This document shows positions 33,660 to 41,767 of a DNA stretch of 55,271 nucleotides, piece by piece (within the stretch, counting starts at the first letter, position 1; each line of letters begins with the position of its first letter). Location: NCBI RefSeq assembly GCF_009857845.1, contig NZ_WWEQ01000014.1:1-55271 (forward strand). Reading direction: 5' to 3'. Source of the stretch: Brevibacterium rongguiense. GTDB taxonomy: Bacteria; Actinomycetota; Actinomycetes; Actinomycetales; Brevibacteriaceae. Position numbers and translations under genes: made by a program. Below the pieces are notes generated by a model that saw only the letters and a program-made list of their open reading frames with translations, did not search any database and was not told where the DNA came from.

Positions 33660-33778
33660 CTGCGCGGCCGGGCCCAAGTGGCGGCGGCACGCGAGCCGCG
33701 CATGGGCGTTCACCCCAGACGCGCCTGCCCGAGGTGCGGCCCGGGGCGCGCTGCGCGGCCGGGCCCAAGTGGCGGCGC
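33660..33778. repeat. Two 91-bp-period repeats just upstream of the TRIC gene
   Basis: The word CTGCGCGGCCGGGCCCAAGT and its continuation occur at 33660-33687 and 33751-33778, a 91-bp period, with further similarity on both sides. With the two preceding arrays, almost all of 33200-33830 is repetitive. Confidence 0.8.
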
Positions 33779-33839
33779 CACCCGAGCCGCGCGCGAGCGT
33801 TCGCCCGATCGGCGCGAACCAGGGGCGGGGCCGCCTGCA

Positions 33840-33845
33840 TAGACT
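33840..33845 (+). promoter_or_regulatory. -10 element TAGACT of the TRIC-type channel gene
   Basis: The hexamer ends 9 bases before the ATG at 33855, giving a leader of only about 2-3 bases. Confidence 0.45.
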
Positions 33846-33854
33846 GGGCAGGCC

Positions 33855-34541
33855 ATGACGAACACCGCCACGACGCTCCTTGCCCTGGACCTGCTGGGCA
33901 TCGTTGCGTTCGCACTCTCCGGCAACCTGCTGGCGGCGCGCAAGAACATCGACATCACCGGCGGCCTGGTGCTGGGCGCCCTGGCGGGCCTGGGCGGGGG
34001 GATGCTGCGCGACGTCCTCCTGGGCACGCGCCCCCTGTCGCTGAGCGAGCCCGTCTACCTGATTCCGCCGCTGGTCACGACCGTCATCGTCTACTTCGTG
34101 GGCCAGCGCCTGGAGCGGGTGCGCTGGTTCATCGTCACCTTCGACGCCGCGGGCCTGGGCCTGTTCTGCATGACGGGCACCGTGCGCGCCCTGGACCTGG
34201 GGATGAACGTGCCCGCGGCTATCGTGCTGGGCCTCATGACCGCCTGCGGCGGCGGCCTTTTGCGCGATGTCGTCGCCAACGAGGTCCCCGCGCTGTTCAA
34301 CGGCTCGGACCTCTACCTGCTGCCCGCCACCGCGGGCGCCGTGCTCACAGCAATGGCGGTCCGGCTGCACGCGTGGAACCTGTGGACGGCCCTGGCGATC
34401 GCGGCGTTCGTCTTCGCGTTCCGGATGGTGGCGTGGAACCTGCAGTGGCGGGTGCCCCAGCCCATGCGCGGCTGGTCCTACCGCGGCATCGACGCGAAGC
34501 TGCGGGGCACGCGCGGCGTCTTCCGGCGCCCCAAGCGCTGA
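33855..34541 (+). CDS. TRIC-type cation channel (UPF0126/YadS family)
   Basis: A 228-residue membrane protein with two internally related halves. The first contains GALAGLGGGMLRDVLLG, the second MTACGGGLLRDVVANEVP; these GGG-x2-RD repeats define the UPF0126/prokaryotic TRIC family. Seven hydrophobic segments are predicted by eye. Bacterial TRIC proteins form homotrimeric K+ permeable channels; older annotations call them trimeric intracellular cation channels. The C-terminus ends in a basic tail. It is monocistronic. Confidence 0.92.
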   Translation: MTNTATTLLALDLLGIVAFALSGNLLAARKNIDITGGLVLGALAGLGGGMLRDVLLGTRPLSLSEPVYLIPPLVTTVIVYFVGQRLERVRWFIVTFDAAGLGLFCMTGTVRALDLGMNVPAAIVLGLMTACGGGLLRDVVANEVPALFNGSDLYLLPATAGAVLTAMAVRLHAWNLWTALAIAAFVFAFRMVAWNLQWRVPQPMRGWSYRGIDAKLRGTRGVFRRPKR

Positions 34542-34864
34542 GACCGGTTCGGTCGCGGGCGTGCGGTGTCGCGGGCGCGCGGTGCCGCGCCCGGTGGCCG
34601 CACCCGACGGCCGCAGGACGGAGGCCGGCCCCGGCGATCGTGGGATGGCGGAGCACCCGAGCCCCGCGCGCAGTGCCGGGAAGCCGCACACCACCGCAGC
34701 GCGGCGTCGCGCCTTCATCCCGCCAAGACATCGATGCACCCGACGGCCAGGGAAGCGCTGCGTTCCCGCTGGCCAAGCTGTGCCGAAGGGCGTTGAATGG
34801 GATCACGTCCAGGAGCGGTCCGCACCCCGGGCCGGCCCACGATCTCCACAGGCGAGGAGCGCAG
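34542..34864. other. Spacer before the cupin gene; no gene seen
   Basis: This 323-base stretch has no convincing coding content. It contains repeated GCGGGCGTGCGG-like words near 34555-34585. A TTGAATGGGAT sequence near 34793 may be part of the promoter of the cupin-AKR operon. Confidence 0.3.
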
Positions 34865-35362
34865 ATGTCCGCACCGGCATTCGACCAGATGTTCCCCCAG
34901 GGGGAGCCGAACGACGCATTCGCCCAGTACTTCACGGGGCAGAGCTATCTGGCACCGCTCACGGACGGCAGCGTGCCCGTCAGCAACGTCACGTTCGAAC
35001 CTGGCTGCCGCAACAACTGGCATATCCACAACGGCAGCGCCGGCGGCGGTGACCAGATCCTCCTGTGCACCGCGGGCAGCGGTTGGTACCAGGCGCACGG
35101 CGCCGCCCCCGTGTCCCTCGAACCCGGTTCGGCGGTGCGCGTCCCCGCCGGCACGAAGCACTGGCACGGGGCGAAGGCGGGCGCCTGGTTCTCCCACCTC
35201 GCCTTCATCACGCCCGGGGAGGGCGTGAGCAATGAGTGGCTCGAGCCCGTCTCGGATGCGCAGTACGCCGCGCTGCCGGAGGCTGCCGGTCATTCACAGA
35301 ACACCCGTCACCCGTACCCCACCGATCACCCGCAGCACACCGCGAATGGAGAGCGCGCATGA
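34865..35362 (+). CDS. Cupin-domain protein
   Basis: A 165-residue single cupin. Cupin motif 1 is NNWHIHNG near residues 54-61 with GGDQILLC, and motif 2 is PGSAVRVPAGTKHWHGA near 93-109. The pattern matches the cupins often annotated as carboxymuconolactone-decarboxylase-associated or mandelonitrile-lyase-like. Its C-terminal 30 residues are His/Pro/Thr-rich. GAGGAG precedes the ATG by about 6 bases. The stop overlaps the aldo-keto reductase start (ATGA), so the two form an operon. Confidence 0.87.
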   Translation: MSAPAFDQMFPQGEPNDAFAQYFTGQSYLAPLTDGSVPVSNVTFEPGCRNNWHIHNGSAGGGDQILLCTAGSGWYQAHGAAPVSLEPGSAVRVPAGTKHWHGAKAGAWFSHLAFITPGEGVSNEWLEPVSDAQYAALPEAAGHSQNTRHPYPTDHPQHTANGERA

Positions 35363-36216
35363 GCATCCTCGACGAGACCTACACCCTGGCCGATGGGTCC
35401 CCGATCCCCAAGCTCGGCCTCGGCACCTGGATGATCGACGACGACCGGGCGGCCCAGGCCGTCCGGGAGGCCATCGAGATGGGCTACCGCAATATCGACA
35501 CCGCCCAGGCCTACGGCAACGAGCGCGGCGTCGGGGAGGGCGTGCGCACCTCGGGAGTGGCGCGCGAGCGGCTGTTCGTCTCCACGAAGCTCGCCGCCGA
35601 GGCCAAGGACTACGACACGGCGACCGCCGCCATCGACGAGTCGCTTGCCACCATGGGCCTCGACTACCTCGACCTCATGCTCATCCACAGCCCGCAGCCG
35701 TGGGATGACTTCCGCGGCGGCGACTACGCGCAGGGCAACCGGGAGGCCTGGCGGGCGCTCGAGGAGGCGCAGACCGCGGGGCGCATCCGCTCGATCGGCG
35801 TGTCGAACTTCCTCGAGGCTGACCTCGACAACATCCTCGCGGCGGCGACGGTGGCCCCGCAGGTCAACCAGCTGCTCGTGCACGCGGGCAATACGCCGGA
35901 GGCGCTGCTCGCCTACTGCGCCGAGCACGACATCCTCGTCGAGGCCTACTCGCCGATCGCCCACGGGGAGATCCTGGACAACGCGGACCTCGATGCGATG
36001 GCGCACCGCTACGGTGCGACCGTCCCTCAGCTGTGCATCCGCTACGACCTGCAGCTGGGCACGGTCGCACTGCCGAAGACGGCGAACCCGGAGCACATGC
36101 GCGCCAATGCGCAGGTCGACTTCGAGATCTCCGCCGAGGACATGGCGGCGCTGCGCCGCCTCGACGCGCGCGACTACGGCGAGTCGAGCGCGTTCCCGGT
36201 CTACAGCGGCCGCTGA
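35359..36216 (+). CDS. Aldo/keto reductase (AKR5-like)
   Basis: A 285-residue (beta/alpha)8 NADPH reductase. The catalytic tetrad is Asp47 and Tyr52 (NIDTAQAYGNE), Lys77 (STKL) and His110 (LIHSP). GVSNF at the usual position and ALPKTANPEHMRANAQV near the cofactor phosphate site complete the family pattern. It resembles 2,5-diketo-gluconate reductase and other AKR5 members. The physiological carbonyl substrate is unknown. It is translationally coupled to the cupin. Confidence 0.93.
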   Translation: MSILDETYTLADGSPIPKLGLGTWMIDDDRAAQAVREAIEMGYRNIDTAQAYGNERGVGEGVRTSGVARERLFVSTKLAAEAKDYDTATAAIDESLATMGLDYLDLMLIHSPQPWDDFRGGDYAQGNREAWRALEEAQTAGRIRSIGVSNFLEADLDNILAAATVAPQVNQLLVHAGNTPEALLAYCAEHDILVEAYSPIAHGEILDNADLDAMAHRYGATVPQLCIRYDLQLGTVALPKTANPEHMRANAQVDFEISAEDMAALRRLDARDYGESSAFPVYSGR

Positions 36217-36239
36217 GGCCGGCGGTTTCGGCTCGGCGC

Positions 36240-36860
36240 TCAGCCTTGCAGGTCCGCCGGCCGCAGCTCGAAGACGCGCGAGGTGCCGTGGTACCAGGGG
36301 TCGTCCACGACGCCCCGGTCCGCGGCGCCCAGCCGACGGGCCACCGCCGCGGACGGCTCGTTGTCGGCCCACATGTCGATGTAGAGCATGTCGAGCCCCT
36401 CGGCGAACACCTCGGCGGCGAGCAGGCGCGCGGCCGCCGTCACGTAGCCGCGGCCCTGGGCGGCCGGCCGCAGGGCCCAGCCGATGTGGTGGTCATCGTC
36501 CGAGGTGCCGTCCCTCCTGCCCAGGAGCACGATGTGGGCGGTGCCGACGACCTCGCCCGTGTCCGCATCGAGGATGCCGCGCAGCCGGTCGAAGTGCAGG
36601 CGCGCCTCGCGCTCGCGCCGTCGCTCGATGAGCGCCCGCGCCTCGTCCCGGGTCTCCATGGGATGCCAGGGCGGGTCGTCGAGCCAGCGCACGATCTCCA
36701 GGCGCGAGTGCATGTCGAAGACGGCCTCGACATGGGCCGGATCGTCCGGGTCCAGGGGCACGAGCCGCACCCGAGGCGCCCCCGGTGCGCGCTCACCCGC
36801 CGGGCGCTCACCCGCTGGGCGCTCGCCCACCGCCCGCTCCGCCTTGCCCGCGTCCGCCAC
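36240..36860 (-). CDS. RimJ/RimL-type GNAT acetyltransferase
   Basis: About 206 residues. After a short GERPA repeat, RLVPLDPDDPAHVEAVFDM begins the fold. HHIGWALRPAAQGRGYVTAA carries the acetyl-CoA loop, and DMWADNEPSAAVARRLG is the conserved C-terminal motif. The substrate is unknown. GTG 36860 is chosen because AGGGG lies about 7 bases upstream and no in-frame ATG fits. The spacer behind it (36870-36915) has repeated GGCAAG words. Confidence 0.83.
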   Translation of the reverse strand: MADAGKAERAVGERPAGERPAGERAPGAPRVRLVPLDPDDPAHVEAVFDMHSRLEIVRWLDDPPWHPMETRDEARALIERRREREARLHFDRLRGILDADTGEVVGTAHIVLLGRRDGTSDDDHHIGWALRPAAQGRGYVTAAARLLAAEVFAEGLDMLYIDMWADNEPSAAVARRLGAADRGVVDDPWYHGTSRVFELRPADLQG

Positions 36861-36946
36861 TCCATATCCCCTCGTCCTTGCTTGCCCTTGCCGTTGCCCT
36901 TGCCTTTGCGCGTGACCGGGTGCCGGCCCTCCCGCCTCCTGGGCGC

Positions 36947-37795
36947 TCACTTCAGCAGCCGATCCATGCGGCGGTCGCTCAGCCGCCTGCCGCCGGTCTG
37001 GCAGCCCGGGCAGTACTGCAGCGAGCGCTCGGCGAAGGAGACCTCCGCGATGGCGGTGCCGCACACCGGGCACGGCTGCCCGGTGCGCCCGTGGACGCGC
37101 AGCAGCTTCTTCTTCGCCGCCTTGAGCTTGTCGAGGGGCACGCCGTCCAGGCCTGCGTGGGCGACCTCGAGCGTCTCCGCCAGGCCCGCGCAGAGCGCAC
37201 CCGTGCGCTCGCCCAGCCGGTTCGCGGCGGCGAAGGGGGACAGGCGCGCGCGGTGGAGGATTTCATCGGACCACGCGTTGCCGATCCCGGCCATCCGTTC
37301 CTGGTCCGTGAGCACCGTCTTCGCCTGCGCCGAGGTGGCGCGCAGCAGCGCTTCGCACTGCCCCTCCGCGAGCTCCCCGGCCTCGGGGCCCAGCCGCGCA
37401 AGCGTCGGGAGCGAAGACGGCTCATCGCTGACCCACAGCGCGGCGGACTTCTTCGTGCCCTGCTCGGTGACGTCGAGCGCGGAGCCGTCGTCGAACGTCA
37501 GGCGCAGGGCCAGGGGCCCGCGGTGGGGCACGCGCCCGCGCGGGGCCGTGGGATGGTGGCGCAGCCAGCCGGCGGGCGCCAGGTGGAGCACGGCCGTGCG
37601 GCCCTCGAAGTCGAACAGGAGGTGCTTGCCGCGGCGGCCCACGCCGCTGAGCTCGCGGCCGATGAGGGAATCCGCCGGCGGCTGCGCGGTGCGCAGGACG
37701 CTGAAGGCCGCGATGTCCAGCCGGGTGAGGGTGCGCCCGGCCGCCAGCTCGCGCAGGCGGGCGGCCGCGGCATCGAGCTCGGGTGCCTCGGGCAT
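36947..37795 (-). CDS. Fpg/Nei-family DNA glycosylase-AP lyase
   Basis: A 282-residue base-excision repair enzyme. It begins MPEAPELD, leaving Pro as the catalytic N-terminus after Met removal with Glu3 next to it. The conserved GRRGKHLLFDF holds the Lys of the active site, and GIGNAWSDEILHRA is the helix-two-turn-helix. The C-terminal zinc finger uses four Cys in CPVCGTA and YCPGCQT. It removes oxidised bases such as 8-oxoguanine or pyrimidine lesions; the exact subclass is not resolved. The ATG overlaps the preceding aminotransferase stop (TGATG), an unexpected pairing. Confidence 0.92.
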   Translation of the reverse strand: MPEAPELDAAAARLRELAAGRTLTRLDIAAFSVLRTAQPPADSLIGRELSGVGRRGKHLLFDFEGRTAVLHLAPAGWLRHHPTAPRGRVPHRGPLALRLTFDDGSALDVTEQGTKKSAALWVSDEPSSLPTLARLGPEAGELAEGQCEALLRATSAQAKTVLTDQERMAGIGNAWSDEILHRARLSPFAAANRLGERTGALCAGLAETLEVAHAGLDGVPLDKLKAAKKKLLRVHGRTGQPCPVCGTAIAEVSFAERSLQYCPGCQTGGRRLSDRRMDRLLK

Positions 37796-39222
37796 CAGCG
37801 CCCCACCTCCGCCAGGGCCGCGTCGAGCTCCGTGAGGAAGCGGTCGATGTCATCGTCGTCGACGATGAGCGGCGGGCGGACCTTGAGCACGTCCCCGCCC
37901 GCTCCCGAGGCGCTGATGAGCACCCGCCGGGCGCGCAGCGCATCGACGACCGCCTGGGCGCGCTCCGCGGAGTCCAGTTGCGCTCCCGCGAACAGCCCGG
38001 CGTACCTGACCTGCGAGAACGCTCCCGTGTCCGCCATGCCCCGCGCAATGCGCTCGCCCAGCCTCGCGGCGCGCCCGGGCAGGTCCTCGCCCAGCACGGT
38101 TGCGAGGACGACCTGGGCGGCGGCGATCGAGACGGGGCTGCCGCCGAACGTGTTGAAGTAGCGCACCCGCTGGCCGAACTCGCGGCCGAGCGCCTCGCGG
38201 TGGATCACGGCGGAGATGGGCATCCCGTTGCCCATGGGCTTGCCGAGCACGGCGATATCGGGCACGTCGTCCGCACCGCCGGCCTCACCCGGCTCACCGT
38301 CCCGGGCCACAGCCCCACCGGTCACAGTCCCGCTGCCCGCGACCCCACTGGCCCCTGCGCCACTGATTCCTGCGCCGCCGGCCGCATCCCGGCTCGCTCC
38401 CGTGTGCCGCTCGAAGCCCCACATGGCGCCGGTGCGGCCGAACCCGGGTTGGACCTCGTCGGCCACCCACAGTCCGCCGCGGGCGCGCACCTGCGCCGCA
38501 GCGGCCGGCAGCGCGCCCACCGGGCCGGGCCGCACCCCGTCGGAGGAGAAGATCGAGTCGGCGAGGAGGCAGGCGGCGCCGGCACCGGACTCCTCGAGTC
38601 GGTCGGCGGCCGCGGCCACGCGCGCTGCGAAGTCCCCGGGCGCCTCGGCGGGGTCGGGCGGGTCCACCGTCACGACCTCGGGGCCCAGCGGATTGTCCGG
38701 CCCCAGGCTGGGAGAGACGGCGGCGGCCAGCGCCGTCGTGCCGTGATAGGCGTGGGCGCTCACGATGATCCCGCGCCGGCCGGTGGCGCAGCGGGCCATG
38801 CGCAGCGCCAGGTCCACGGCCTCGGACCCCGAACAGGCGAAGGTCACCCGGTCGAGTTCGGCGGGAAACGTGTCGAGCAGCGCCTCGGCGTAGTCAACCA
38901 GCCCCGCGGTGAGGTAGCGGGTGTGGGTGTTGAGCGTCGCGGCCTGGGCCGCCACGGCCCGCGCCACCCCCGGGTGGGAGTGCCCGATGGCGGGCACGTT
39001 GTTGTACATGTCGAGGAAGTCGCGGCCCTGGGCGTCGAACAGGTGCGCCCCCCGGCCGGCCACGAGCTCCACGGGCTCGGAGTAGAACAGCCGGTAGGAG
39101 GGGGAGAGCACCGCCGCGCGGCGCTCGCGCAGCGTCCCCGCCCGCGTGGGCCGGGAGGGCGCCTCCGCCCGCACAGCCTGCACCGCCCGCGTGGGCCGCG
39201 CCGTCTCGCCGAGGTCGTCCAT
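37795..39222 (-). CDS. Class III aminotransferase, phospholyase (AGXT2L)-like
   Basis: A 475-residue class III PLP enzyme. DMYNNVPAIGHSHP near residues 71-84, LNTHTRYLT near 97-105, CSGSEAVDLALRMAR and SAHAYHGTT match the AGXT2L branch, which includes O-phosphoethanolamine and 5-phosphohydroxylysine phospholyases. The PLP lysine is Lys328 in LGKPMGNG. Residues 274-318 are a Gly/Ala/Ser-rich insertion absent from usual members. It is divergent from a HYKK-like kinase 35 bases away, which supports a phospholyase role. The start ATG is 6 bases from a -10 TAGAGT. Confidence 0.88.
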   Translation of the reverse strand: MDDLGETARPTRAVQAVRAEAPSRPTRAGTLRERRAAVLSPSYRLFYSEPVELVAGRGAHLFDAQGRDFLDMYNNVPAIGHSHPGVARAVAAQAATLNTHTRYLTAGLVDYAEALLDTFPAELDRVTFACSGSEAVDLALRMARCATGRRGIIVSAHAYHGTTALAAAVSPSLGPDNPLGPEVVTVDPPDPAEAPGDFAARVAAAADRLEESGAGAACLLADSIFSSDGVRPGPVGALPAAAAQVRARGGLWVADEVQPGFGRTGAMWGFERHTGASRDAAGGAGISGAGASGVAGSGTVTGGAVARDGEPGEAGGADDVPDIAVLGKPMGNGMPISAVIHREALGREFGQRVRYFNTFGGSPVSIAAAQVVLATVLGEDLPGRAARLGERIARGMADTGAFSQVRYAGLFAGAQLDSAERAQAVVDALRARRVLISASGAGGDVLKVRPPLIVDDDDIDRFLTELDAALAEVGR

Positions 39223-39228
39223 GACCCC

Positions 39229-39251
39229 ACTCTAGGCGCCGGGGTTACGCT
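39229..39251. promoter_or_regulatory. Back-to-back leaderless promoters of the phospholyase-like and kinase genes
   Basis: Within the 35-base divergent gap, the minus-strand -10 TAGAGT (39229-39234) ends 6 bases before the ATG at 39222, and the plus-strand -10 TACGCT (39246-39251) ends 6 bases before the ATG at 39258. The two elements are 11 bases apart, so each -35 region must lie in or next to the other gene's promoter or coding start and the two promoters should compete or be co-controlled. Confidence 0.6.
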
Positions 39252-39257
39252 GGGCCC

Positions 39258-40340
39258 ATGCCCAGGCCACTCCACTCGCTGACCCGCGCGGAGATCGCGG
39301 AGATCTGCGCGCGGCACTTCGGCTGCGAGGTCAGCGCCGGAGGCTTCATGGCCGGCGAGATCGCGGTCAACGTCGCGGTGGAGCCCGCGGACGGCGCGGG
39401 CCGCCTCGTCCTCAAGGGCGAGTACCCGAACCCCGCCATGATGCCCGAGCACGCCGACTGGGTCTGCCGGGTCCAGCAGCGCGCCCACGCCGCGGGTCTG
39501 CCCGTCGCCGGCCAGCGGCCAGCCGTGGAGCCGTTCGCGCCCCCGGGTGGGGAGTCCTCCGGCGTCCTGGCCCTCGTCGACATCGACGGGGAGCTCGCGA
39601 TGTTCCGCCTCCAGGAGTACCTGCCCGGCAGCGTGGCCGCCGGCCGCGACTCCTACCCCGATTACCCCGCGCAGGTGGGCCGCCTCGCCGCCCGCCTGGC
39701 GGACGCGCTGGCCGCGGCGGCACCGGAGCCGGCACCCGTCCTCCACCCGTGGGCGTTCGAGACCACGGGGGCGAACGTCGCGTTCGCCTGCGACCGCATC
39801 CGCACGCTCGAGGCCGCCGGGCGCGTGCCCGCGGACTACGGCGCGGCGCTGTCCGCGGACGTGGCCCTGGCCCGCCGCGCCGCGCTCGCCTTCGAGCGCC
39901 GCGTGCGCCCGCGCCTGCCCGAGCTGCCCCGCCAGGTCGTCCACCAGGACGTCAACGACTTCAACCTGCTCGTCGCCGACGGCCGGATCACCGGCCTCAT
40001 CGACTTCGGCGACTGCCGCAGCGCCCCGCGCCTGGCCGAGGCCGCCATCGCCGGCAGCTACACGATGCTCGGCCGGGCGGACCCGCGCGCCGCCTTCGCG
40101 GCCTTCGCCGCCGCCTATCAGGAGGCCGCCGAGCACCCGCTGGCCCCCGCCGAGGCGCGCCTCATCGAGCTCTCCGCCCTCGCGCGGCTGTGCCTCAACG
40201 CGTGCACGTGGACCGCGCGTGCCCTCACCGCCGGTCACGGGGACCCGCAGGCCGAATACGGCCGCGCGCGGATGCGACGCACCTGGCCCGTCGTGCGCGC
40301 CGTGGCCGCCGCGGTCCTCGCCGAGGCGGAGGCCGCGTGA
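39258..40340 (+). CDS. Aminoglycoside phosphotransferase-fold kinase, hydroxylysine-kinase-like
   Basis: A 360-residue APH-fold kinase. The catalytic loop is VVHQDVNDFNLLV and the metal-binding motif is LIDFGD; the H-x-D-x-N-D-x-N form is typical of the HYKK/AGPHD1 branch. In some organisms this kinase is fused to or encoded with an AGXT2L aminotransferase-like phospholyase, as in this divergent pair. The predicted reaction is phosphorylation of an amino alcohol such as 5-hydroxylysine; other substrates are possible. Its stop overlaps the DUF421 start (GTGA). Confidence 0.85.
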   Translation: MPRPLHSLTRAEIAEICARHFGCEVSAGGFMAGEIAVNVAVEPADGAGRLVLKGEYPNPAMMPEHADWVCRVQQRAHAAGLPVAGQRPAVEPFAPPGGESSGVLALVDIDGELAMFRLQEYLPGSVAAGRDSYPDYPAQVGRLAARLADALAAAAPEPAPVLHPWAFETTGANVAFACDRIRTLEAAGRVPADYGAALSADVALARRAALAFERRVRPRLPELPRQVVHQDVNDFNLLVADGRITGLIDFGDCRSAPRLAEAAIAGSYTMLGRADPRAAFAAFAAAYQEAAEHPLAPAEARLIELSALARLCLNACTWTARALTAGHGDPQAEYGRARMRRTWPVVRAVAAAVLAEAEAA

Positions 40341-40927
40341 ACCCGCCCGGAGGCTGGGGGGCCGCGCTCGCCGAGTGGGTGGGCATGGACCCCTGGCGCA
40401 TCCCCATCACGATCGTCTCCGCCGTGGGCATCTACCTGGCGTTCCTCCTGCTGGTCAAGGTCTTCGGCCCCCGCATCCTCACGGCGATGACGAGCTTCGA
40501 CGCGGTGGTCGTCATCATGTTCGGCGCGGTGGCCGGCCGCGTCATCCTGGGCGACCCGCCCACCCTGGCGGTGGGCATCGTGGGGCTCGTGACGCTCATG
40601 TGCATGGAGGCGGCGTTCGGCGCCATCCAGCACCGCGTGGGCGCCGTGCGCAGCATCAACGCCCGCCCCACGGTGGTGCTGGCCCACGGCCGCTTCGTCG
40701 AGGAGGCGGTGCGCCGCGCGCACGTCTCCGACGCCGATGTCGTCGTCGCCCTGCGCAAGGCGGGCCTGGCTCGCTTCGAGCAGGCCCAGTGCGTCATCCT
40801 GGAGCCCAGCGGCGGCCTGAGCGTCATCCGGGCCGGCGAGCGCATCGACCCCGGCATGCTGGCCGGGGTCAGGGGAGCGGAGCTGGTGCTCAGAGCGCCG
40901 GCGGACACGGAGACAGGGGAGAGCTGA
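40337..40927 (+). CDS. DUF421 (YetF/YcaP-type) membrane protein
   Basis: A 196-residue protein. Three N-terminal hydrophobic segments (ITIVSAVGIYLAFLLLVKVF, VVVIMFGAVAGRVIL, VGIVGLVTLMCMEAAFG) are followed by the soluble YetF-like domain with RPTVVLAHGRFVEEA, DVVVALRKAGL and FEQAQCVILEPSGGLSVI. Function of the family is unknown; in Bacillus relatives are linked to spores or the envelope. The GTG at 40337 overlaps the kinase stop by four bases, and its stop overlaps the Rieske start. Confidence 0.87.
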   Translation: MNPPGGWGAALAEWVGMDPWRIPITIVSAVGIYLAFLLLVKVFGPRILTAMTSFDAVVVIMFGAVAGRVILGDPPTLAVGIVGLVTLMCMEAAFGAIQHRVGAVRSINARPTVVLAHGRFVEEAVRRAHVSDADVVVALRKAGLARFEQAQCVILEPSGGLSVIRAGERIDPGMLAGVRGAELVLRAPADTETGES

Positions 40928-41352
40928 TGGGCGGACGGGCCGTGGAGGATGCCGTGCGGGGTGCCGGTGTGAGCCGGCGGCGCGCCATGCAGGGGGCGGC
41001 GCTGGCCGGCTCCCTCGTGAGCGCCGGGGCGCTGAGCGCGTGCTCGGAGGAGAAGTCCGATGCCGGGCCGGTCACGCTCAAGGCCGCCGAGGTGCCCGTG
41101 GGCTCGGGCGTCGTCACCGGCGGCTGGGTCGTCGTCCAGCCGGTCAAGGGCGAGTTCCACGCGTTCTCCGCCGTCTGCCCCCACCAGGGCTGCATGGTCA
41201 AGACGGTGACAAAGGACGACATCATCTGCCCATGCCACTCCTCGGACTTCTCCACCGCCGACGGTTCGGTGAAGTCCGGTCCCGCGCAGAGCGGGCTCGC
41301 GCCGGCCAAGCTCGAGCGCAGCGGCGGCGAGCTGACGGTCTCCCAGGCCTGA
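40927..41352 (+). CDS. Tat-exported Rieske [2Fe-2S] lipoprotein
   Basis: A 141-residue protein. The signal has a Tat-type Arg run (SRRRAM) and a lipobox ending LSAC with Cys39, so it should be anchored outside the membrane. The Rieske cluster ligands are CPHQGC and CPCHSSDF. Single-domain Rieske lipoproteins of this type are common in actinobacteria and may pass electrons to periplasmic-side enzymes; the partner is unknown. The ATG overlaps the DUF421 stop (TGATG), so it is the third gene of the kinase operon. Confidence 0.92.
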   Translation: MGGRAVEDAVRGAGVSRRRAMQGAALAGSLVSAGALSACSEEKSDAGPVTLKAAEVPVGSGVVTGGWVVVQPVKGEFHAFSAVCPHQGCMVKTVTKDDIICPCHSSDFSTADGSVKSGPAQSGLAPAKLERSGGELTVSQA

Positions 41353-41365
41353 GCGTCCGCGCCCC

Positions 41366-41767
41366 TCAGCGCAGCACGAGCGGCGCCGCGATGGCGCAGA
41401 CGGCGACCGCGAGGATGAGCAGGTCGAGCGCCAGCGCCCAGCCCTGCGAGCGTCGGGCCCGCACGGCGCGGGCGTCCCCGGTCTGGAGTGCGACCGCGTC
41501 GACCGCACGGGCGTGCGGCCACAGGGCGCACGCGGCCCAGACGAGGAACCCGAGGCCCAGGATGCCCACCGCCCAGACCGGGGCCAGCCAGGCGGGTAGG
41601 GAGAAGAAGGCGAGGATGAGCGCCAGCCAGCCCGCCGCGGACACCGGCAGGCGGGCGAGCTCGAGCCGGCCCAGGGGCCGGCGGGCCAGGGAGGCGGGGT
41701 GCAGGCGCAGCAGCGGCCAGGCGGTGGCGACCAGAATGAGCAGGGCGCCCGTGAGTGCGATGATCAT
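41366..41767 (-). CDS. Small membrane protein of unknown family
   Basis: A 133-residue protein with about four hydrophobic segments: IIALTGALLILVATAWPLL, WLALILAFFSLPAWLAPVWA, GILGLGFLVWAACAL and LDLLILAVAVCAIAAPLVLR. No family is recognised. The ATG at 41767 overlaps the stop of the serine-hydrolase gene by 4 bases (ATGA), so it belongs to the ArsR-hydrolase transcript. Confidence 0.7.
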   Translation of the reverse strand: MIIALTGALLILVATAWPLLRLHPASLARRPLGRLELARLPVSAAGWLALILAFFSLPAWLAPVWAVGILGLGFLVWAACALWPHARAVDAVALQTGDARAVRARRSQGWALALDLLILAVAVCAIAAPLVLR

